Origin: CAYHZG01 sp964361105
Lineage (GTDB): Bacteria; Patescibacteriota; Minisyncoccia; 2-02-FULL-40-12
Length of the DNA stretch: 8,064 bases
Direction of reading: 5' to 3'
Assembly (NCBI GenBank): GCA_964361105.1
Contig: CAYHZG010000021.1
Coordinates: 1-8,064 of the forward strand
Part shown: positions 3,638-8,064 of the stretch, one piece after another
Position numbering within the stretch: position 1 is the stretch's first letter
How the letters are laid out: each line of letters opens with the position of its first letter
The notes under the pieces: model-generated
The model's input: only the letters and a program-made list of their open reading frames with translations
Told to the model about the DNA's origin: nothing
Database searches by the model: none
Position numbers and translations under genes: made by a program

Positions 3638-5746
3638 TATATCAAGATTCTTCACTTCCTTGGCGTAGGCCTGAATGAACTTTTTTCTGGGAGCGACCTC
3701 AACGCCCATCAGAACATCAAAGATCCGGTCAGCTTCTTCGGCCTCTTCAATGGCCACTTTGAGCAAAACCCGGTTTTCAGGATTCATGGTCGTATCCCAC
3801 AACTCTTGCGGATTCATTTCACCAAGCCCTTTGTAACGCTGAACATTGACCCCGTACGAAGTAGAGGCACGCTGCGGGCCCTCGCGACTTAGTTCGGGGT
3901 TAATCCCCGGGACTTTTCCGGTGGCTTCCGCTTTAGCGGAGGAAGGTTTTTTAAACTCGCTCAAAACTTCTTCCTTTTCCGATTCAGTGTAAGTATATTG
4001 AACCTTAGCGCCTTTTTGAATCTTATATAGCGGCGGCTGGGCAATGTAAAGATGGCCAGCTTCAATCAATGGCCGAAAGTAACGATAAAACAGAGTCAAA
4101 AGCAAAGTCCGGATGTGCATTCCATCAACGTCAGCGTCGGTAGCAATTATTATCCGGTGATATCTTAAGTTTGAAATATCAAAATCTTCTGAAATCGCCG
4201 TGCCTAAAGCAATAATCAAGGCCCGGATTTCTTTTGAAGCCAACATTTTGTCAATTCGCGATTTTTCAACATTCAAAATTTTCCCCCGCAAAGGCAAAAT
4301 TGCCTGAAAGCGGCGGTTGCGGGCGGACTTGGCACTGCCTCCAGCGCTATCTCCTTCCACCAAGAACAATTCTGATTCTGCCGGGTCTTTTGAAGAGCAG
4401 TCCGCCAATTTCCCAGGCAGAGCCAAACCATCTAAAGCCCCTTTTCTTAAGACAGTTTCCCGAGCGGCTTTAGCCGCTATCCGGGCTTTAGCGGCCAGAA
4501 TCACCTTTTCCATTATCGCTCTCGCGTCATTTGGATTTCTATCAAACCAATCAGGAATAGCTTCACTCAAAACCGCTTCAACCGATGTTCTCGCCTCAGG
4601 ATTTCCGAGTTTTGCCTTGGTCTGACCCTCAAATTGGGGCTCTCTTAACTTGACTGAAATAACCGTGGCCAAACCCTCTCGCGCATCGTCACCAGTAAGA
4701 TTGTCTTCTTTTTCTTTAAGGTAGCCGTCTTTTCTGGCATAATCATTCAAAGCCCGGGTCAAGGCCGAACGAAAACCGGTAATATGCATTCCGCCTTCTC
4801 CGGTGTAAATATTATTGGCGAAAGAAAATTCCTTACCGATTACATCTTCGAGATATTGAAAAGCAGTTTCAACCATAATTCCTTCGTGCTCCTTAGCCGC
4901 ATAGAAAATATTGTCATGCTTTGTTTTTTCGCCTTCGGTCAAAAATTTTATGTAAGAAACCAGTCCACCTTCAAAATAGAAAGTATAAGTCGGGAGGCAA
5001 ATTCTTTCCTTTTTGTCTTTTATCGGGTTTCTTTCATCAATAATGTCAATCCTGACGCCTTTAACTAAATAGGCCTGTTGCCTGAAATGATCCAACAAAG
5101 TATGCAGGTCCCATTTTATTTCCTTAAAAACTTCCGGATCCGGAGAAAAAATAACAATCGTGCCATTTGGAAAATCCTTGGGCGCCTTGCCAGTTTTCTT
5201 GACTGGTTTTTGGGCCTTGCCTCGCTCATACTCTTGTTCATACAAATTTCCGTCTCGCGAAACCTGGACCTTCATCCATTGAGACAGAGCATTGACCACC
5301 GAAACGCCGACGCCATGGAGACCGCCAGAAATAGTATACGATTTACCGCCGAACTTGGCTCCGGCATGCAAAGTGGTCATTACTGTTTCCAAAGCGGATT
5401 TTTTAGTTTGAGCGTGAACATCCACTGGAATACCTCGGCCATCGTCTTTGACTGAAACTGAATTATCCGGCAAAAGCCGGACTTCAATATTCTTGGCATA
5501 ACCAGCCATGGCCTCGTCCAGAGAGTTATCTACGGTTTCGTAAATTAAGTGGTGCAAACCAGATGGCCCGGTTGAACCAATATACATCCCCGGCCTCTTT
5601 CTGACCGGTTCTAAACCTTCTAAAACATAAATATCCTTGGCAGTATAGTTATTGCCATTATTGCTTGCCCCGTTAGAGGCCGCGAGGGCTCGCAGCGTAT
5701 CTTTGCCTCTAATGGGGTTATTTTTCTTGGTTGCTTGGGGCGACAT
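3635..5746 (-). CDS. gyrB: DNA gyrase subunit B
   Basis: ATPase subunit of the type IIA topoisomerase that introduces negative supercoils together with GyrA. It has 703 residues. The GHKL ATPase has EXXDN at 70-74, DDGRGIP (101-107) and GGLHGVGVSVVNALS (141-155). The transducer follows, then TOPRIM with FLVEGDSAGGSA (461-472) and TDADVDGMH (536-544), then QRYKGLGEMN (636-645) and the usual KNLDI ending. Two regions are foreign to the family. One is a longer N-terminus (1-33, with NPIRGKDTLRALAASNGA at 10-27). The other is about 31 residues at 601-631, where B. subtilis GyrB has a short linker. Both are wholly or partly encoded by palindromic repeats of one family. No methionine occurs between residue 1 and 54, so ATG 5746 is the only workable ATG. 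No Shine-Dalgarno is visible. It lies between pheS and secE. Confidence 0.96.
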   Translation of the reverse strand: MSPQATKKNNPIRGKDTLRALAASNGASNNGNNYTAKDIYVLEGLEPVRKRPGMYIGSTGPSGLHHLIYETVDNSLDEAMAGYAKNIEVRLLPDNSVSVKDDGRGIPVDVHAQTKKSALETVMTTLHAGAKFGGKSYTISGGLHGVGVSVVNALSQWMKVQVSRDGNLYEQEYERGKAQKPVKKTGKAPKDFPNGTIVIFSPDPEVFKEIKWDLHTLLDHFRQQAYLVKGVRIDIIDERNPIKDKKERICLPTYTFYFEGGLVSYIKFLTEGEKTKHDNIFYAAKEHEGIMVETAFQYLEDVIGKEFSFANNIYTGEGGMHITGFRSALTRALNDYARKDGYLKEKEDNLTGDDAREGLATVISVKLREPQFEGQTKAKLGNPEARTSVEAVLSEAIPDWFDRNPNDARAIMEKVILAAKARIAAKAARETVLRKGALDGLALPGKLADCSSKDPAESELFLVEGDSAGGSAKSARNRRFQAILPLRGKILNVEKSRIDKMLASKEIRALIIALGTAISEDFDISNLRYHRIIIATDADVDGMHIRTLLLTLFYRYFRPLIEAGHLYIAQPPLYKIQKGAKVQYTYTESEKEEVLSEFKKPSSAKAEATGKVPGINPELSREGPQRASTSYGVNVQRYKGLGEMNPQELWDTTMNPENRVLLKVAIEEAEEADRIFDVLMGVEVAPRKKFIQAYAKEVKNLDI
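3849..3900. repeat. palindromic repeat family 3 inside gyrB (C-terminal copy)
   Basis: Arms ACCCCGTACGAAGT (3849-3862) and ACTTAGTTCGGGGT (3887-3900) are imperfect complements. The middle (ACGCTGCGGGCCCTCGCG) closely matches the middle of the copy at 5668-5717, but in the opposite orientation. It is translated in frame as NPELSREGPQRASTSYG, residues 616-632 of GyrB. A 5-bp hairpin CGGGG/CCCCG (3895-3899 and 3905-3909) adjoins it. Confidence 0.75.
3918..3946. repeat. second palindrome within the GyrB insertion
   Basis: TCCGCT (3927-3932) and AGCGGA (3935-3940) form a stem with a 2-nt loop, with partial pairing outward. It encodes PSSAKAEATG at the start of the 31-residue insertion. It looks like a separate repeat unit next to the family 3 copy, but no second example occurs in this window. 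Confidence 0.4.
5668..5717. repeat. palindromic repeat family 3 inside gyrB (N-terminal copy)
   Basis: Arms CCCCGTTAGAGGC (5668-5680) and GCCTCTAATGGGG (5705-5717) pair with one mismatch. On the minus strand the interior ACGCTGCGAGCCCTCGCG is nearly identical to the plus-strand interior of the 3849-3900 copy. In frame it reads NPIRGKDTLRALAASNG, forming most of the GyrB N-terminal extension. Confidence 0.8.
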
Positions 5747-5755
5747 TCAAATTTA

Positions 5756-5787
5756 AAATGGCTCAAACTGACATTTTTAAGCCATTT
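5756..5787 (-). promoter_or_regulatory. gyrB leader hairpin
   Basis: On the minus strand AAATGGCTTAAA (5776-5787) pairs with TTTGAGCCATTT (5756-5767): 12 bp with one G-U and an 8-nt loop. It ends 9 nt before the gyrB ATG. It lies between the candidate promoter and the start, so it would be in the 5' UTR. It is followed by TTAAATTT, which is too weak to call a terminator. Confidence 0.5.
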
Positions 5788-5808
5788 CTAGCATTCTCAT
5801 TTACTTAA

Positions 5809-5837
5809 ATTTTATCAAATTAAAGAAGTAAAAGCAA
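5809..5837 (-). promoter_or_regulatory. candidate gyrB promoter
   Basis: TTGCTT (5832-5837) and TAAAAT (5809-5814) on the minus strand are 17 nt apart, in the 99-nt pheS-gyrB gap. The -10 matches 5/6 and the -35 only 3/6. Transcription would start near 5802 and include the leader hairpin. Confidence 0.4.
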
Positions 5838-5845
5838 CGGCCAAA

Positions 5846-6982
5846 CTACCTCAATTCGGCCTTGAATTGCTTAGCCGTCTGGTTATAGATTTCATTTTGA
5901 GTCGCGTCCACTTCGCTTGAAACCAGGGTCCTTTCATTAGACCGATAAATTATGCGGTAGGTGTAGCTGACCCTATCTGGCCCGAACTTCGCTGTATCTT
6001 CATATTTATCTATCAGTTGGACTTCTTCAACTAAAATTCCGCCAAGGTCACGGATTAAGTCAAAATAGTTATTGGGAATAAAATCTTTAGTGACCACAAA
6101 AGAAATATCGCGAGTAATGGCCGGATACTTTGAAACCTCTTTGAATTTGTTGCCGAGTTTTAACTGCTTTTTCACCCGTGGATCTTCTGACCAAAGCAAT
6201 CGGATATCCGGCAAATCCATGCTCAAAATCGCAAGCCGCTCCAGGCCAGAGCCAAAAGCCCAGCCGTTATATTGGTCGGGATCAATGTCTAAATTTTCCA
6301 AAACTTTTGTATGGACCACACCCGAACCCAAAACTTCAATCCATCTATTGCCAAGGTTAATTTCCATTTCAAGACTCGGGTCAGTGTACGGGAACTCATC
6401 TTTATTGAATCTGTATTGAATGTCAGGCCCGTAAACGGCCTTGGCGCTTTCAATTAAAACTTCTTTAAGGTCTTCAACGCCAATAATTTTTTGATTTTTG
6501 GGAGCAATATACCAGGCATCTATCTGATGAAAAACATTCATATGACTCCGGTCTATTTCGTCTTTGCGAAAAACTTTGCCGTAACAAACCGCGCCCACTG
6601 CTTCTTTGTTTTTTATCTTTTCCTTAACCACCGGATAATTCACATGGTAATACCACATCACGGTAGTATGAGTTCGCAAAACGTGGCTTTGATCAATAAA
6701 GTAGGTGTCGGAGCGGTTGCGGGCCGGGTGGTCGGCCGAAAAATTAAACACATCAAAGCTGATGTCATAAGGCACGATTTCCGGCACCTTAATCGTATCG
6801 AACTTTGAGAAAAGCTTAGTTTTGAGAATTAAATTAACTATTTCGGCGATCGGACTTCCGGCCTGCCTCGACAAATCCGGCATATTCAAAAACCGAAGCA
6901 TTCTCTTTGCTTCCGGGTCAGTTCTCTTTTTAAGTTGTTCTACTAGTTCCGCTTCTTCCGGAGAATTAATCTCAATTTGCAT
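5846..6982 (-). CDS. pheS: single-chain phenylalanyl-tRNA synthetase (PheS catalytic domain fused to FDX-ACB)
   Basis: Charges tRNA-Phe with phenylalanine. At 378 residues it has a class II catalytic core (about 40-270), with ADHPARNRSDTYFI (83-96), LRTHT (102-106), motif 2 GKVFRKDEIDRSH (135-147), NVFHQID (149-155), PYTDPSLEMEI (198-208), EVLGSGV (216-222) and motif 3 GSGLERLAI (244-252). A ferredoxin-fold anticodon-binding domain follows (about 280-378): SKYPAITRDISFVV, VQLIDKY and YRSNERTL. In ordinary bacteria that domain is at the C-terminus of PheT, and PheS has an N-terminal coiled coil, which is missing here. Order and many motifs follow human mitochondrial FARS2. No editing (B3/B4) domain is present and no pheT is adjacent. 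The ATG at 6982 directly abuts a palindromic repeat and has no Shine-Dalgarno; internal Met28 or Met34 are less likely starts. The symbol reflects the catalytic domain. Confidence 0.92.
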   Translation of the reverse strand: MQIEINSPEEAELVEQLKKRTDPEAKRMLRFLNMPDLSRQAGSPIAEIVNLILKTKLFSKFDTIKVPEIVPYDISFDVFNFSADHPARNRSDTYFIDQSHVLRTHTTVMWYYHVNYPVVKEKIKNKEAVGAVCYGKVFRKDEIDRSHMNVFHQIDAWYIAPKNQKIIGVEDLKEVLIESAKAVYGPDIQYRFNKDEFPYTDPSLEMEINLGNRWIEVLGSGVVHTKVLENLDIDPDQYNGWAFGSGLERLAILSMDLPDIRLLWSEDPRVKKQLKLGNKFKEVSKYPAITRDISFVVTKDFIPNNYFDLIRDLGGILVEEVQLIDKYEDTAKFGPDRVSYTYRIIYRSNERTLVSSEVDATQNEIYNQTAKQFKAELR

Positions 6983-7050
6983 ACCAGGTAGTAGAAATTC
7001 CGAATAATTTTATTCGCCGCCAGGCAATCGGAATTTTCACTACCTGGCAT
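6981..7050. repeat. palindromic intergenic repeat, family 1 (GGTAGT), copy C
   Basis: 23-nt arms, at 6981-7003 (starting ATACCAGGTAGTAGAAATTC) and 7028-7050, enclose a 24-nt loop. The arms differ, when one is inverted, by ATACC/ATGCC and TAGAA/TGAAA only. The repeat fills the gap between tRNA-Asp and pheS; its left end overlaps the pheS start codon and its right end is 12 nt from the tRNA 3' end. Confidence 0.85.
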
Positions 7051-7062
7051 AAAAGAATCAAA

Positions 7063-7136
7063 CGGGAGCGACGGGACTCGAACCCGCAACCTTCTCCGTG
7101 ACAAGGAGATGATCTAACCAATTGATCTACGCCCCC
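7063..7136 (-). tRNA. tRNA-Asp (anticodon GTC)
   Basis: A full cloverleaf is visible on the minus strand. The acceptor GGGGGCG pairs with CGCTCCC (one G-U). The D stem is GATC/GATC and the anticodon stem TCTCC/GGAGA. The loop TTGTCAC gives anticodon GTC at 7100-7102. The T arm is GCGGG-TTCGAGT-CCCGT. The discriminator base is G73, as expected for aspartate. CCA is not encoded, so it must be added after transcription. It lies upstream of pheS on the same strand. Confidence 0.96.
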
Positions 7137-7153
7137 AAATAAGCACCTATTAC

Positions 7154-7180
7154 ATTATCAAAAAAGTTATCGCATTTCAA
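7154..7180 (-). promoter_or_regulatory. possible tRNA-Asp promoter
   Basis: TTGAAA (7175-7180, 5/6) and GATAAT (7154-7159, 5/6) lie upstream of the tRNA, with the -10 ending 17 nt before its 5' end. The 15-nt spacing is short. A 17-nt spacing to TAATGT is the alternative. The -35 touches the end of the adjacent palindromic repeat. Confidence 0.35.
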
Positions 7181-7252
7181 TCCCGTTAGAAGTCTCGCTC
7201 GCGCCAAAGGCGCGAGTCCGAAGGACCTTGGCGAGGCTACTTCTAACGGGAT
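7180..7252. repeat. palindromic repeat family 3, intergenic copy
   Basis: Perfect 14-bp arms, ATCCCGTTAGAAGT (7180-7193) and its inverse (7239-7252), are extended by CTCGC/GCGAG (7194-7198 and 7231-7235) across a 3-nt bulge. Inside are an 8-bp hairpin (CTCGCGCC, loop AAA, GGCGCGAG; 7198-7216) and a small TCC-GAA-GGA hairpin (7217-7225), giving a branched, cruciform-like fold. The outer arm matches the copies inside gyrB; the interior does not. Confidence 0.8.
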
Positions 7253-7256
7253 CAAT

Positions 7257-7298
7257 AACAAAAGAGCGTGCGGGCTTTTCGAAAAACTCGCACGCTCT
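7257..7298 (-). terminator. intrinsic terminator of the basic hypothetical gene
   Basis: On the minus strand AGAGCGTGCG (7289-7298) pairs perfectly with CGCACGCTCT (7263-7272). Further pairing occurs in the loop (TTTT/AAAA around TCG). TTTTGTTATT follows. It begins 11 nt past the stop codon of the gene at 7310-7906. Confidence 0.82.
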
Positions 7299-7309
7299 GA
7301 ATCTTGTCG

Positions 7310-7906
7310 TTACCCTTTTCTACGAAACAGGTTTCGAACCGAGATCGCCACTGACCGGAGAGTTCCTTTCCACCCGGGAAAAGTATTCTCAAAAGGAAAA
7401 GAGCTCAAATCTTTGCTTTCCCCTCTCGCTTTTGAGGAAACTGGCGGCACATACTTTGGCGCACTGACGATTGAGCTGCCCAATGACATTGATCTTTGAC
7501 GCTTAGTTGCGCCGCCTGATACAGCCCGGGCTTCCAGAAGATCTTCCGGCAAATAGCGGCTATCGTGGGGAGGCTTGGATAAGGGATTGCCGCGGCGATC
7601 CTTTATAGCTCTCCGGCGATTCCCGATTATTCGCTTATCAGACTGCTTTCTTCGATCGCTTCCGTACTTTCTCCGCCGTTCTCGCTTCCAATACTCTGGA
7701 TCGCTGCTAAGCTCTTCCCAGCCACCCCTCCTTTCGTGATAACGCATTTCGTCAGTATCTATGCCGCGTTTGTCACAAGGGCCTCTGCTTACTATCTTAG
7801 GAAATTTGCCCGCAATAGGACCGAGCCTCTTGATCTCCTCCCAGTTTTTCTTTCTCTCCTGATAACTCTTTGGGTCGGTCTCCTTTTTGACAAATTCATT
7901 AGCCAA
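7310..7906 (-). CDS. hypothetical basic protein, unrecognised
   Basis: 198 residues; I do not recognise the family. The first two thirds are strongly charged and rich in arginine and lysine (for example EYWKRERRRKYGSDRRK at 71-87 and GNRRRAIKDRRG at 95-106). A Ser/Pro-rich stretch follows (139-170), then a short, more hydrophobic tail ending in RNLFRRKG. No transmembrane segment, signal peptide or cysteine motif is visible (one Cys at 44), and much of it looks disordered. The TTG start at 7906 is chosen because AAGGAGG (7912-7918) sits 5 nt upstream. An in-frame ATG at 7948 would place that Shine-Dalgarno inside the gene and add MKVLFLFQM. Its own promoter and terminator mark a single-gene unit. 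Nucleic-acid binding is a guess from charge alone. Confidence 0.7.
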   Translation of the reverse strand: MANEFVKKETDPKSYQERKKNWEEIKRLGPIAGKFPKIVSRGPCDKRGIDTDEMRYHERRGGWEELSSDPEYWKRERRRKYGSDRRKQSDKRIIGNRRRAIKDRRGNPLSKPPHDSRYLPEDLLEARAVSGGATKRQRSMSLGSSIVSAPKYVPPVSSKARGESKDLSSFPFENTFPGWKGTLRSVAISVRNLFRRKG

Positions 7907-7911
7907 GATCC

Positions 7912-7918
7912 CCTCCTT
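7912..7918 (-). promoter_or_regulatory. Shine-Dalgarno that fixes a TTG start
   Basis: AAGGAGG on the minus strand, 5 nt before the TTG at 7904-7906. It is the reason for rejecting the upstream ATGs at 7948 and 7924 as the main start. Confidence 0.75.
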
Positions 7919-7959
7919 CCTCATCTGGAACAAAAAAAGAACTTTCAAGTTCAGATTTT

Positions 7960-7968
7960 ATTTTAGCA
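7960..7968 (-). promoter_or_regulatory. possible extended -10 promoter of the hypothetical gene
   Basis: The minus strand reads TGCTAAAAT: a 5/6 -10 box (7960-7965) with the TGn extension (7966-7968). No good -35 is seen 17 nt upstream, where there is only a T-run from the preceding terminator. Confidence 0.35.
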
Positions 7969-7980
7969 CGGATTGAAAGT

Positions 7981-8007
7981 TTAAAAAAGCAGGCGAGCTT
8001 CTGCCTT
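7981..8007 (-). terminator. terminator-like hairpin of the unit to the right
   Basis: On the minus strand AAGGCAG (8001-8007) pairs with CTGCTTT (7986-7992), with one G-U and an 8-nt loop, and runs into TTTTTT (7983-7988). A transcript entering from beyond the right edge would end here. No convincing gene end is visible in 8008-8064; the short open frames there are not recognisable. Confidence 0.5.
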
Positions 8008-8041
8008 AATGCAGTATTCTTGAATTAGTCCGAACGCATTT

Positions 8042-8058
8042 CGCCGCCTGCGGCGGCG
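8042..8058. repeat. GC-rich palindrome at the right edge
   Basis: CGCCGCC (8042-8048) and GGCGGCG (8052-8058) form a perfect 7-bp stem with a TGC loop. It is much more GC-rich than its surroundings and may belong to another palindromic repeat cut by the window edge. Confidence 0.45.
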
Positions 8059-8064
8059 AGGAAG

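Noticed and set aside
5133..5148. Perfect palindrome TCCGGATCCGGA within gyrB
   Set aside because: It encodes the ordinary FSPDPE stretch, has no loop and no second copy, and fits chance.
4234..5455. Several plus-strand frames opposite gyrB
   Set aside because: They are antisense to an unambiguous, full-length gyrase B and show no recognisable protein features.
520..7050. CRISPR-like array from the recurring GGTAGT motifs
   Set aside because: The copies are kilobases apart, palindromic and of unequal length, with no regular spacers or cas genes.
7063..7136. Reading the anticodon as TGT or CAC by shifting the loop
   Set aside because: The 5-bp anticodon stem and the T32-T33 positions fix the 7-nt loop as TTGTCAC, giving GTC. 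G73 also fits aspartate.
7907..7948. MKVLFLFQM as a signal peptide on the basic hypothetical
   Set aside because: Too short, with no cleavage site, and the strong Shine-Dalgarno lies downstream of it before the TTG.

Overview
This window most likely comes from a Patescibacteria/CPR genome, probably close to Parcubacteria. That is inferred from gene content and compactness, not from a marker-gene tree. All eight protein genes and the one tRNA lie on the minus strand. The standard bacterial code fits, with TAA, TAG and TGA stops all in use.

In transcription order (right to left) the layout is: the 3' edge of an unseen unit with a terminator-like hairpin (7981-8064); an unrecognised, very basic 198-aa protein (7310-7906) with its own strong Shine-Dalgarno and terminator; a palindromic repeat (7180-7252); tRNA-Asp(GTC) (7063-7136); a hairpin repeat (6981-7050); a single-chain phenylalanyl-tRNA synthetase (5846-6982); gyrB (3635-5746); secE (3310-3492); nusG (2619-3164); a 74-aa GIY-YIG nuclease inside an inverted-repeat element (2330-2554); rplK (1849-2271) followed by a terminator; a long-form dCTP deaminase (633-1760) with a terminator; and the 5' part of thymidylate kinase (1-464, running off the left edge).

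Functionally, secE-nusG-rplK is the conserved translocation/transcription/ribosome cluster, but rplA does not follow rplK. dcd and tmk are linked through thymidine nucleotide supply (dCTP to dUTP; dTMP to dTDP). The synthetase combines a PheS catalytic domain with the FDX-ACB anticodon-binding domain normally found at the C-terminus of PheT. It resembles the mitochondrial monomeric enzyme, and no pheT lies beside it.

The most unusual aspect is that three families of palindromic repeats fill nearly all intergenic space and also enter coding sequence. Family 1 (arms built on ATRCCnGGTAGT) has three copies with covarying arms and a conserved mismatch. Family 2 (arms ACCGAGCACATAA, plus a hairpin starting at a gene's TAG stop) has two copies: one carries the GIY-YIG gene and the other is empty, like an autonomous element and its MITE. 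Family 3 (arms CCCCGTTAGARG) has three copies, two of them in frame inside gyrB, where they encode an N-terminal extension and part of a 31-residue insertion just before the QRYKGLGEMN motif.

Several genes whose start codons abut these repeats or hairpins (pheS, nusG, rplK) have no recognisable Shine-Dalgarno. Genes away from the repeats (dcd, tmk, the hypothetical) have strong ones.
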